A model generated the notes under the pieces. The model was not told where the DNA came from and ran no database searches. It was given only the letters and a program-made list of their open reading frames with translations. From assembly GCA_029934755.1 (NCBI GenBank), contig JAOZLQ010000043.1, positions 2,041-14,548 of the forward strand: a stretch of DNA of 12,508 nt, read 5' to 3'. Origin of the DNA: Desulfuromusa sp. (GTDB taxonomy: Bacteria > Desulfobacterota > Desulfuromonadia > Desulfuromonadales > Geopsychrobacteraceae). This document shows, one piece after another, positions 6,063 to 12,508 of the stretch; the stretch's first letter is position 1, and the number at the start of each line of letters is the position of its first letter. Made by a program: the position numbers and the translations under genes.

Positions 6063-6719
6063 ATGCTTGATCTACTAAATATCTATCAAAAACTCCTCGA
6101 TCATTACGGAACCCGCGATTGGTGGCCTGCTGAAAGCCCTTTTGAGGTGGTCATCGGGGCAATACTGACCCAGAACACCAACTGGAACAATGTTGAAAAA
6201 GCAATGACCAATCTGCGACAGGCTGATGCCCTGACAGTTGATGCAATCATGAATCTGACACTGGCAGAACTGGAGCAACTGATTCGCCCCTCAGGATTCT
6301 TTCGCCAGAAAGCTGAACGTTTACATCTTTTTTGTCGCTATCTACTGGATCAGTATCAGGGCGACCTTAAATATTTGTTTGATCAAGACTTAAACCTGGT
6401 GCGAAATGAATTACTGAAATTGAAAGGGATCGGCCCGGAAACGGCCGATTCAATGCTTCTCTATGCCGGACAACGCCCCTCCTTTGTCGTCGATGCTTAT
6501 ACCAATCGATTATTTGGTCGTCTTGGTGTTCTTTCTGGAAAAGAAAAGTATACGACTGTCAGGGATCTCTTTATGTCCCACTTGCCAGAGGATATTCAAC
6601 TCTACAATGAATATCACGCGCTGATCGTCATCCACTGTAAAGATTTTTGCCGCAAGAGACCACTCTGTAACAATTGTCCATGTGTGGATATCTGCCTGTA
6701 TAAACAACAGAATTGTTGA
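6063..6719 (+). CDS. Endonuclease III-related DNA glycosylase (HhH-GPD, Fe-S)
   Basis: This is a predicted base-excision repair glycosylase of the helix-hairpin-helix superfamily, closest in feel to the COG2231 endonuclease III-related group. The start at 6063 (218 residues) is chosen because AGGAG lies 6 nt upstream and the protein then begins directly with the domain; the frame is open to an ATG at 6000 that has no ribosome site. Visible elements are WWPAESPFEVVIGAILTQNT (20-39), the HhH hairpin LKGIGPETAD (120-129), catalytic aspartate D144 in VVDAYTNR and a Fe-S loop C196-x5-C202-x2-C205-x5-C211. The position of the E. coli Nth lysine nucleophile (GVGRKTA) is glutamate here (E126), so it is probably a glycosylase without lyase activity. 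The damaged base it removes cannot be told. elyC follows after 63 bp, probably co-transcribed. Confidence 0.9.
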   Translation: MLDLLNIYQKLLDHYGTRDWWPAESPFEVVIGAILTQNTNWNNVEKAMTNLRQADALTVDAIMNLTLAELEQLIRPSGFFRQKAERLHLFCRYLLDQYQGDLKYLFDQDLNLVRNELLKLKGIGPETADSMLLYAGQRPSFVVDAYTNRLFGRLGVLSGKEKYTTVRDLFMSHLPEDIQLYNEYHALIVIHCKDFCRKRPLCNNCPCVDICLYKQQNC

Positions 6720-6782
6720 TCAATTTGATTAACTGCGTTAGTGTCCCGCTTATTCCCTGCTGCTGGTTGACTAGAGATACTC

Positions 6783-7571
6783 ATGGATCACTACCTTTTC
6801 CTGCTTAAGAAATTTCTTGGCAACTTACTGATGCCAGTGCCGATCACTTTGCTCCTGCTCCTTTGGGCGTTGTTATTGCTTTTGCGTCGTAAAACCCGCT
6901 GGTTTGGAATTATAGTGGTTTTATTTGCGACAGTGCTGTTATTTGTTGGTAGTTATGCCCCCCTGAGCAGTCAATATATTTCCCAATTTGAAACGCAAAT
7001 CCCTAGCTATCAGCAAACCCAAATTCCTGCTGATTATATTGCTGTCCTTGGTAGCTGGCACCAGTCAGTTGATAATCAGCCAGTCACCAGTGAACTCAGC
7101 CCAACAGCCATTGTTCGATTGGCAGAAGGAATTCGTATTTATCATCTTAACCCTGGAAGTAAATTAGTTTTTACCGGATTTAAGGGGTTAAATGAAGATC
7201 CTGTTTCCTATCCTGATAAATTACGGGAACTTGCACTAGCATTAGGGATTCCTGCTGAGGATATTCTGGTTTTTGTCGGCCCTAGAGATACGATGGAAGA
7301 AGCAGAGGTGATCGCTGCTAATTTCACCGATACCTCTCTGGTTCTGGTTACAACAGCTGTCCATATGCCACGCGCACTTAATTTATTCCAGCGTGCTGGG
7401 CTGGATCCAATTCCTGCACCAACGGAACATCTGGCTAAGCCATTTAAAAGTTGGTGGAACATCCCAACCGGAAAGACTCTTGCTCACAGTGAATACTGGG
7501 CTCATGAACGACTGGGATTACTCTGGGTAGAGTTGACGGGACAAGTCAAAGAGTACCTCGATAAAGATTGA
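6783..7571 (+). CDS. elyC: ElyC/YdcF-family membrane protein (DUF218)
   Basis: This 262-residue protein has the layout of E. coli ElyC, an envelope factor linked to peptidoglycan synthesis and lipid-carrier use: two N-terminal membrane helices (about 19-34 and 41-57), then a DUF218 domain on the far side. Domain landmarks are DYIAVLG (84-90), SPTAIVRLAEGIRIY (106-120), LVFTGFKG (128-135), the conserved DTMEEAEVI (169-177) and VTTAVHMPRAL (189-199). The opening FLLKKFLGNLLMPVP also resembles ElyC. The biochemical activity of the family is not settled. The ribosome site is weak (AGAGA about 6 nt before the ATG). It follows the glycosylase gene by 63 bp with no terminator between, so the two are probably one transcript. 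Confidence 0.85.
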   Translation: MDHYLFLLKKFLGNLLMPVPITLLLLLWALLLLLRRKTRWFGIIVVLFATVLLFVGSYAPLSSQYISQFETQIPSYQQTQIPADYIAVLGSWHQSVDNQPVTSELSPTAIVRLAEGIRIYHLNPGSKLVFTGFKGLNEDPVSYPDKLRELALALGIPAEDILVFVGPRDTMEEAEVIAANFTDTSLVLVTTAVHMPRALNLFQRAGLDPIPAPTEHLAKPFKSWWNIPTGKTLAHSEYWAHERLGLLWVELTGQVKEYLDKD

Positions 7572-7647
7572 ATTGATTTTGGTACCACCCACCATTGATT
7601 TATAGTCTAACATCAATCATAAATACGCAAAATAGCGACCTTTCTTC

Positions 7648-7676
7648 TTGAACTTAAACGTTGTATTTGCTAGCTT
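7648..7676 (+). promoter_or_regulatory. Weak candidate promoter for ileS
   Basis: TTGAAC (7648-7653), a 17-bp spacer and TAGCTT (7671-7676) give four and three consensus matches. It is the best fit seen in the 165-bp gap before ileS. No T-box leader (specifier stem, TGG-type antiterminator bulge) was recognised. Confidence 0.25.
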
Positions 7677-7736
7677 GCGGGTTTAATTTCACTCAAAGAG
7701 AGTCCCTTATCACAATCCCTGCGGAGACGAGTTAGC

Positions 7737-10517
7737 ATGGACTATAAAGACACTTTAAATTTACCTCAAACTGATTTTCCGATGCGTGCCAATCTGCCCA
7801 ACCGGGAACCTGAACTTCTTAAACATTGGCAGCAGATTGATTTAAACAATCAACTTGAATCTGCAAATCGGGGACAGGAGAGTTTTGTCCTCCACGACGG
7901 TCCTCCCTACGCCAACGGCCATCTCCACATGGGCCACGCCCTGAATAAAATTCTTAAAGATATCATTGTCAAAAGCAAGCGGATGCAAGGGTTCTTTGCT
8001 CCCTACGTTCCAGGTTGGGATTGCCATGGTCTACCAATTGAGTTGATGGTTGATAAAAAACTTGGCAAAAAGAAGCGTGAGATGAGCAAAGCTGATTTTC
8101 GTCGTGAATGCCGTGAGTACGCGAAAGTATGGGTCAAAACTCAAAGTGAAGAATTTCAGCGCCTGGGGATTTTTGGTGACTGGCAAAATCCCTATCTGAC
8201 CATGACCCCCCATTACGAGGCAACCACCGCCCGAGAACTGGCTCGTTTAGCCGAACGGGGTTCACTGTTTAAGGGGAAAAAACCAATTCACTGGTGCTCC
8301 TCTTGTGTCACCGCTCTGGCTGAAGCTGAAGTTGAATATGCTGATCACACTTCACCGTCAATCTACGTAAAATTTCCTTATATAGATGAACTTCCAGCAG
8401 CCCTGTCCAAACTGGAAGGGATGCCAATCAGTTTCGTCATCTGGACCACAACACCCTGGACGATTCCTGCAAACTTGGGGATCTGTCTCAATCCTGAATT
8501 AATCTATGTAGCGGTTGAAGCCAATGGCGAATATCTGATTTTGGCCGAAGGTCTGTACAAGCAGGTGATGAAAACTCTCGGGATTGAAGATTATGTAGTT
8601 GTCGAAACTTTCAAGGCAGAATTGTTCGAATTTAAAAACTGCAAACACCCATTTTATGACCGGAACTCGCTGTTAATGCTCGCTGACCATGTCACTCTGG
8701 AAGCCGGAACGGGTTGTGTTCATACCGCTCCTGGGCATGGCCAAGATGATTACGTTGTTGGTCTCAAATATGGTCTAGAAATTTACAATCCAGTAGATGA
8801 CTACGGTCGCTACCGTGAAGATCTTGAACTGTTCGGTCGCATGAAGCTGAAGGATGCTAACCCGGCGGTCAACGAAAAACTTTCTGAAGTTGGCGCGCTA
8901 CTCCATGAAAGTTCGGTGGAGCACAGTTATCCCCACTGCTGGCGCTGTAAGAAACCAATCATTTTCCGTGCAACTGAACAATGGTTTATTGGCATGGAAG
9001 AAAACGATTTACGCAAAAAAGCCCTGCAAGAAATCGAGCGGGTTGAATGGATTCCAAGCTGGGGCCGCAACCGGATTTATAATATGGTCGAAGCTCGTCC
9101 CGATTGGTGCATCAGTCGTCAGCGTAGCTGGGGTGTTCCGATTACGATTGTCTATTGTGAGAAATGTGGCGAAGCTCTGAATGACGGTAAGATCATGCAC
9201 CATATTGCCGATCAATTCGAAGCGACCGGTAGTGATATCTGGTTTGAAAAAGATGTTGCCGAGTTGCTGCCACAAGGAACCTGTTGCCCTTCTTGTGGAC
9301 ATGACAAATTCACCAAAGAAACCGATATTCTCGATGTCTGGTTCGATTCAGGGGTCTCTCATGCGGCCGTCTGTGAATATCGCGATGAGCTGCAAAGCCC
9401 TGCCGATCTTTATCTCGAAGGTTCAGACCAGCATCGTGGCTGGTTTCACTCCAGCCTGCTTGAATCAGTCGGCACTCGGGATTGTGCTCCATACAAAGCA
9501 GTCCTGACCCACGGGTTTGTCCTTGATAAAGATGGGCGCCCAATGTCAAAATCGATGGGGAATGTCATCGCCCCAGAAGAGATCATCCGCAAGTACGGTG
9601 CTGAAATTCTACGTTTGTGGGTTGCTGCAACTGACTATCGGGATGATATCCGCCTCAGCCAGGAAACCCTGCAACGGCTCTCCGACACTTATCGACGGAT
9701 TCGCAACACCTCCCGTTACCTGCTCGGCAACCTGAACGGTTTTAACCCAACAACCGATATGGTTGCTGATGAGGAGTTGCTGGAGCTCGATCGCTGGGCG
9801 CTGTCACGGCTGACTCGTTTGACCCAAAAGGTTGCCAACGCTTACGAGAAATATGAGTTCCATACCCTATATCATGCAGTCCATAACTTTTGTTCCAACG
9901 ATCTGAGCGCTTTTTATCTCGATATTCTCAAAGACCGGCTTTATATCAGCCCTAAACAGAGCATTGCTTACCGCAGTGCCCGCTCAACCATGTATCAGAT
10001 TCTTGAGGCACTGACCCGAATGGTTGCTCCGGTTTTGACCTTTACTGCCGATGAAATATGGCAACGTTTACCAGGCGAGAGAGAAGCAAGTGTCCATTTG
10101 GCAACCTTTCCGAAAGAAACGCCCCTCTACCTGGATGATCAACTGGAAGCACGCTACGAACAGTTACAGAAGGTGCGCTCCGAGGTTTCCAAGCAGCTTG
10201 AAAAGGCCCGTGCTGATAAACAACTGGGCCAATCGCTGGAAGCTAAAATCCTGCTGGATGTCCCCGAAGACTACCGGCAACTGCTGGAAGAATATCGTGA
10301 GCTACTGCCGACCTACTTCATCGTATCACAGGTTGAATTGACCACTGATCTCACGACTGCAGAAGAGGCAGAAGGTATTCCCGGCCTGAGGTTGCAGGTT
10401 CTTCCTGCTGATGGTGAAAAATGTGACCGCTGCTGGAATTATTCCACCAGTGTCGGTGAAAACAGTAAGCACCCTACTATCTGTGCTCGCTGTGCGGATG
10501 CTCTGGCCGCCAATTAA
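7737..10517 (+). CDS. ileS: Isoleucyl-tRNA synthetase
   Basis: This class I aminoacyl-tRNA synthetase charges tRNA-Ile with isoleucine and edits mischarged valine. Its 926 residues match the bacterial (E. coli-type) enzyme. Visible are the ATP-binding HMGH at 64-67 in PPYANGHLHMGH, the editing-domain strand WTTTPWTIPAN from W236 and GTGCVHTAPGHGQDDY, the catalytic-loop MSKS at 603-606 (preceded by P rather than the usual K) and a C-terminal zinc site of C896, C899, C916 and C919. GGAG at 7723-7726 lies 10 nt before the ATG. It heads a tight operon: lspA starts one base after its stop. Confidence 0.99.
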   Translation: MDYKDTLNLPQTDFPMRANLPNREPELLKHWQQIDLNNQLESANRGQESFVLHDGPPYANGHLHMGHALNKILKDIIVKSKRMQGFFAPYVPGWDCHGLPIELMVDKKLGKKKREMSKADFRRECREYAKVWVKTQSEEFQRLGIFGDWQNPYLTMTPHYEATTARELARLAERGSLFKGKKPIHWCSSCVTALAEAEVEYADHTSPSIYVKFPYIDELPAALSKLEGMPISFVIWTTTPWTIPANLGICLNPELIYVAVEANGEYLILAEGLYKQVMKTLGIEDYVVVETFKAELFEFKNCKHPFYDRNSLLMLADHVTLEAGTGCVHTAPGHGQDDYVVGLKYGLEIYNPVDDYGRYREDLELFGRMKLKDANPAVNEKLSEVGALLHESSVEHSYPHCWRCKKPIIFRATEQWFIGMEENDLRKKALQEIERVEWIPSWGRNRIYNMVEARPDWCISRQRSWGVPITIVYCEKCGEALNDGKIMHHIADQFEATGSDIWFEKDVAELLPQGTCCPSCGHDKFTKETDILDVWFDSGVSHAAVCEYRDELQSPADLYLEGSDQHRGWFHSSLLESVGTRDCAPYKAVLTHGFVLDKDGRPMSKSMGNVIAPEEIIRKYGAEILRLWVAATDYRDDIRLSQETLQRLSDTYRRIRNTSRYLLGNLNGFNPTTDMVADEELLELDRWALSRLTRLTQKVANAYEKYEFHTLYHAVHNFCSNDLSAFYLDILKDRLYISPKQSIAYRSARSTMYQILEALTRMVAPVLTFTADEIWQRLPGEREASVHLATFPKETPLYLDDQLEARYEQLQKVRSEVSKQLEKARADKQLGQSLEAKILLDVPEDYRQLLEEYRELLPTYFIVSQVELTTDLTTAEEAEGIPGLRLQVLPADGEKCDRCWNYSTSVGENSKHPTICARCADALAAN

Positions 10518-10518
10518 T

Positions 10519-11007
10519 ATGAACAAATATCGAATTTTTCTGGTTGTTGCTAGCGTCAGTCTGTTGCTGGACCAGCTAAGTAAAATTTATGTCGATAAAA
10601 GCTTTGAACTCGGCGAATCAAAACGGGTCATCACTAACTTTTTCCACCTTACCTATGTCCGTAATCCGGGAGCAGCTTTCGGAATTCTGTCAGATAGTGC
10701 AATTCGCTTACCATTTTTCATTACCATATCGTTACTCGCTTCACTTGGAATTCTCTGGTATATCCAGCGAATTCCAAGTGAAAAGCAGTGGCAACATCTG
10801 GCATTAGGGTTAATTCTCAGCGGTGCTTTAGGCAACCTGATCGACCGGATTCGCTTTGGTGAAGTTATCGATTTCCTCGATGTTCACTGGTATAACTACC
10901 ACTGGCCAGCTTTCAATGTTGCCGACAGTGCCATCTGTATCGGGGTTGGGATCATGCTGGTCTGTTCCTGGCATGAGGAACGGCAGAAAAAAATGGCAAT
11001 CAGGTGA
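10519..11007 (+). CDS. lspA: Lipoprotein signal peptidase (signal peptidase II)
   Basis: LspA is an inner-membrane aspartyl protease that removes signal peptides from diacylglyceryl-modified prolipoproteins. The 162 residues form four hydrophobic spans (about 5-22, 61-81, 92-107 and 134-150). The catalytic aspartates are D118 (EVIDFLD) and D136 (NVADSA), 18 residues apart as in E. coli (123/141); NPGAAFG (49-55) and GNLIDR (105-110) are also conserved. The frame is open upstream into ileS, but the ATG at 10519 gives the family's normal start. It lies one base after the ileS stop (TAA-T-ATG) and has no clear ribosome site, so translation is probably coupled to ileS. The ileS-lspA order is common in bacteria. 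Confidence 0.98.
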   Translation: MNKYRIFLVVASVSLLLDQLSKIYVDKSFELGESKRVITNFFHLTYVRNPGAAFGILSDSAIRLPFFITISLLASLGILWYIQRIPSEKQWQHLALGLILSGALGNLIDRIRFGEVIDFLDVHWYNYHWPAFNVADSAICIGVGIMLVCSWHEERQKKMAIR

Positions 11008-11020
11008 AATCTGAAATAAA

Positions 11021-11638
11021 ATGACCCAAACTCGATATCCGATACCCGCCGAATTATTGCGCTGTGAAATCGAAGTCAAGCATAGTCGCTTTATCGCCAC
11101 CGTTGAAACCACTGACACACCCGAAGCCGCATTCTCTTTTATCTCCCGAATCAAACAAGAATTTCCTGATGCAACACATAATTGCTGGGCTTACCTGATT
11201 GGCGCACCCGGCAATACCGATCGAATCGGTCTCAGCGATGATGGCGAACCTCATGGAGTTGCTGGAAAACCGATGTTAACAACCATACAACATAGTGGCA
11301 TTGGTGATGTTTCGGTCGTAGTAACACGCTATTTTGGCGGCACCAAACTTGGTAAAGGGGGAATGGTTAAAGCTTACACTCTGTCAGTAAAAACAGCTCT
11401 TGAACAACTTAAAATCACTGAAAAAATTGACTGGGTCGAATTGTCAGCCACGATCGATTATCAATTTCTGGATCCCCTTGAGCGTCTACTTCCAGATTTT
11501 GAAGCAGAACTACTGGAAAAACAATTCACCGAGAAAATCTGTCTCAATTTAAAGTTACCAGCAGAAAAACTCAGCGATTTCTGCACTCGATCAACCGATC
11601 TTTGCTCGGGACAGATTGAGTTTTCGAAGCAGCGTTAA
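11021..11638 (+). CDS. yigZ: YigZ/IMPACT-family protein (UPF0029)
   Basis: This 205-residue protein has the N-terminal IMPACT/UPF0029 domain (about 15-125) with its signature: SDDGEPHGVAGKPML (72-86) and VVVTRYFGGTKLGKGG (99-114). A smaller ferredoxin-like C-terminal domain (about 138-205) matches the usual bacterial two-domain form (DUF1949). Eukaryotic IMPACT binds GCN1; the role of bacterial members is unsettled, with nucleic-acid or translation-related functions proposed. The ATG is 13 nt after the lspA stop. The only ribosome-site-like sequence, AGGTGA, overlaps that stop and is rather distant, so translation may be coupled. It is probably the last gene of the ileS operon; no clear terminator follows. 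Confidence 0.93.
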   Translation: MTQTRYPIPAELLRCEIEVKHSRFIATVETTDTPEAAFSFISRIKQEFPDATHNCWAYLIGAPGNTDRIGLSDDGEPHGVAGKPMLTTIQHSGIGDVSVVVTRYFGGTKLGKGGMVKAYTLSVKTALEQLKITEKIDWVELSATIDYQFLDPLERLLPDFEAELLEKQFTEKICLNLKLPAEKLSDFCTRSTDLCSGQIEFSKQR

Positions 11639-11714
11639 ATGTGATTGAATCGGTAGAAAATCCTACATCTAACCCATCAGAATCAAAATATTTTTCAACA
11701 ACTTTTTTCATCGT

Positions 11715-11743
11715 TTGACCTAGCCCTCTAATCTTAGTACTAT
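11715..11743 (+). promoter_or_regulatory. Sigma-70 promoter of the putative structured RNA
   Basis: TTGACC (11715-11720; five of six), a 17-bp spacer and TACTAT (11738-11743; four of six). The predicted transcript start is near 11750, immediately before a run of hairpins. It is among the better promoter matches in the window, yet no convincing coding start follows it for over 300 bp. Confidence 0.6.
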
Positions 11744-11749
11744 ACAAAT

Positions 11750-12010
11750 TGTCTAGGCGACACTCTGCCAGAGTGTTCCGTCCTTGCCCCGCAAGGGGAT
11801 CGTTAAGATCATCACCCCGTGTGATGCTTCACAGATCTCCTTTTCTTTCAGAGTTGCGCTTGGTTTTGCTACACCTGCTAAACCGGGTCGCGGGTCGCTC
11901 TGTCTACTAAACAATCAAATCATGCTGGTTTTCGAAGACACTGCTGTTTGCGGACGACCTGTTTTTATTCCGCGCGCATACCAAGCACTGCAGTTACTGT
12001 AGTTTTTTTT
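11750..12010 (+). ncRNA. Putative structured non-coding RNA upstream of proV
   Basis: About 260 nt bounded by a good sigma-70 promoter and an intrinsic terminator, with no convincing gene. Hairpins in order are ACACTC-TGCCA-GAGTGT (11760-11776), CCTTGC-CCC-GCAAGG (11782-11796, or CCCC-GCAA-GGGG with a GNRA loop), CATCAC-CCCGT-GTGATG (11810-11826), and an arm closed by CAGAG/CTCTG (11849-11853 with 11898-11902) holding GGTTT/AAACC around a TACACCT loop. A 7-bp long-range match GCTTGGT/ACCAAGC (11858-11864 with 11980-11986) could close a larger domain. I do not recognise tmRNA, RNase P RNA, SRP RNA or a c-di-GMP riboswitch in it; 6S RNA or a new family remain possible. A 72-codon frame from a TTG at 11784 to 12002 and a 53-codon minus-strand frame (11914-11753) are open here, but neither has a ribosome site that persuades me. 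Confidence 0.5.
11987..12010 (+). terminator. Intrinsic terminator after the putative RNA
   Basis: A 7-bp stem ACTGCAG-TTA-CTGTAGT (11987-12003, one G-U pair) runs straight into eight T (12003-12010). It ends the transcription unit begun near 11750 and lies 77 bp before the proV start, so proV needs readthrough or its own promoter. Confidence 0.8.
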
Positions 12011-12038
12011 GCAGCGCAAGGCTGCTTATAAAAGCTGC
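12011..12038 (+). other. Alternative hairpins between terminator and proV
   Basis: GCAGC (12011-12015) can pair with GCTGC at 12021-12025 (5-nt loop) or with GCTGC at 12034-12038. This lies directly after the T-run of the terminator. Two mutually exclusive stems could matter in a proV leader, but they are short and no function is shown. Confidence 0.25.
12027..12032 (+). promoter_or_regulatory. Possible -10 element for proV
   Basis: TATAAA matches the -10 consensus at five of six positions, about 55 bp before the proV start. No acceptable -35 lies 16-18 bp upstream (that stretch is the terminator T-run), so it would need an activator or a sigma factor less dependent on -35. This suits an osmotically regulated transporter but is not evidence for it. 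Confidence 0.25.
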
Positions 12039-12087
12039 AATCTAATGAAGTATTTCCTGTTAAACAATTGATATATAAGGAAAAATA

Positions 12088-12508
12088 ATGGCAGAAGAGA
12101 TAAAGTTAAAAGTTAAAAATTTATATAAAATTTTCGGTTCACACCCAAAAAAAGCGATGAAGTTGCTTGAACAGGGGTTGACGAAAGATGAAATTTTCAA
12201 AAAAACCGAGACAACTGTCGGGGTTCAGGATGCCAGTTTTGACATCTATACCGGTGAAATTTTTGTCATTATGGGGCTTTCCGGTTCTGGAAAATCGACC
12301 ATGGTACGAATGCTCAACCGCTTGATCGAACCGACCGCTGGACAGGTGTTTATCGATGGCGAAGATATTGTCAGTATGAGCACTGAACAACTGGTCAAAA
12401 TGCGTCGCAAAAAAATGAGTATGGTTTTCCAGTCTTTTGCCCTGATGCCACATCTGACTGTCTTGCAGAATGCTGCTTTCGGTCTGGAGATGGACGGCGT
12501 CGACAAAG
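12088..12508 (+). CDS. proV: Glycine betaine/proline ABC transporter ATPase ProV, 3' truncated
   Basis: This is the ATP-hydrolysing subunit of an osmoprotectant importer (ProVWX/OpuA class). The first 140 codons are present and run off the right edge. The start MAEEIKLKVKNLYKIFG and the family-specific insert KKAMKLLEQGLTKDEIFKKT (21-40) match ProV/OpuAA rather than generic ABC ATPases. Walker A is GLSGSGKS (63-70), followed by TMVRMLNRLIEPTAG, and the Q-loop glutamine is Q115 in MVFQSFALMPH. AAGGA (12077-12081) lies 6 nt before the ATG. The signature motif, Walker B and the C-terminal regulatory part lie beyond the window; the permease and binding-protein genes would be expected to follow. 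Confidence 0.97.
   Translation, partial: MAEEIKLKVKNLYKIFGSHPKKAMKLLEQGLTKDEIFKKTETTVGVQDASFDIYTGEIFVIMGLSGSGKSTMVRMLNRLIEPTAGQVFIDGEDIVSMSTEQLVKMRRKKMSMVFQSFALMPHLTVLQNAAFGLEMDGVDK

Noticed and set aside
7572..7736. Possible T-box or other riboswitch before ileS
   Set aside because: No specifier stem, antiterminator bulge or terminator; only a short ATTGAT/ATCAAT dyad and a repeated ATTGATTT.
10411..10518. Upstream extension of lspA into the ileS 3' end
   Set aside because: The extra 36 residues lie inside the ileS zinc-site coding region in another frame; the ATG at 10519 gives the normal family start and length.
11750..12010. Assignment of the putative RNA to tmRNA, RNase P RNA, SRP RNA or a c-di-GMP riboswitch
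   Set aside because: None of the hallmark conserved segments of these families is visible: no tag frame or CCA-type 3' end, no P4 motif, no SRP tetraloop domain, no GEMM core.
1..12508. CRISPR arrays, tRNAs, insertion sequences, phage or toxin-antitoxin genes
   Set aside because: Read for, but no regularly spaced repeats, cloverleaf genes, transposase motifs or paired small toxin-antitoxin genes were seen.

Overview
The window looks like ordinary chromosomal DNA of a Gram-negative, moderate-GC bacterium. The gene content (sigma-54 two-component pair, compact tatBC, short NadA, ileS-lspA, ProV-type ABC ATPase) and the protein styles best suit a deltaproteobacterium of the Desulfuromonadales (Desulfuromonas/Pelobacter/Geobacter relatives). 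That placement is inferred from protein character only; no marker gene or rRNA is present.

Left part (1-3177, all leftward). A membrane histidine kinase and a sigma-54-activating response regulator overlap by one base (TGATG). Just past the regulator gene lie two tandem palindromes (119-154), then a near-perfect -24/-12 sigma-54 promoter (61-77), then a ribosome binding site and the first six codons of a gene that runs off the left edge. This reads as a complete regulatory circuit: sensor, activator, enhancer sites, target promoter, target gene. The kinase has its own weak sigma-70 promoter candidate and follows a strong terminator.

Middle-left (3127-5443). tatB and tatC form a leftward two-gene Tat operon that ends in an intrinsic terminator. 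nadA (quinolinate synthase) is transcribed divergently. Each side has a TTGACA -35 with 17-bp spacing.

Middle (5492-7571). A small unrecognised protein with winged-helix flavour is transcribed leftward, with an 18-bp dyad over its predicted -10. It is divergent from an endonuclease III-related (COG2231-like) DNA glycosylase, followed by an ElyC/YdcF-type (DUF218) membrane protein.

Right part (7737-11638, rightward). ileS, lspA and a YigZ/IMPACT-family gene are tightly packed (1-nt and 13-nt gaps) and probably form one operon.

Right edge (11639-12508). A 449-bp stretch without a convincing gene holds what looks like an independent transcription unit of about 260 nt: good sigma-70 promoter, several strong hairpins and an intrinsic terminator. 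I call it a candidate structured RNA that I cannot assign to a known family. It precedes a truncated proV (glycine betaine/proline ABC transporter ATPase).

No CRISPR array, tRNA, rRNA, insertion sequence or phage gene was seen. The two most noteworthy signals are the sigma-54 circuit at the left edge and the putative RNA upstream of proV.
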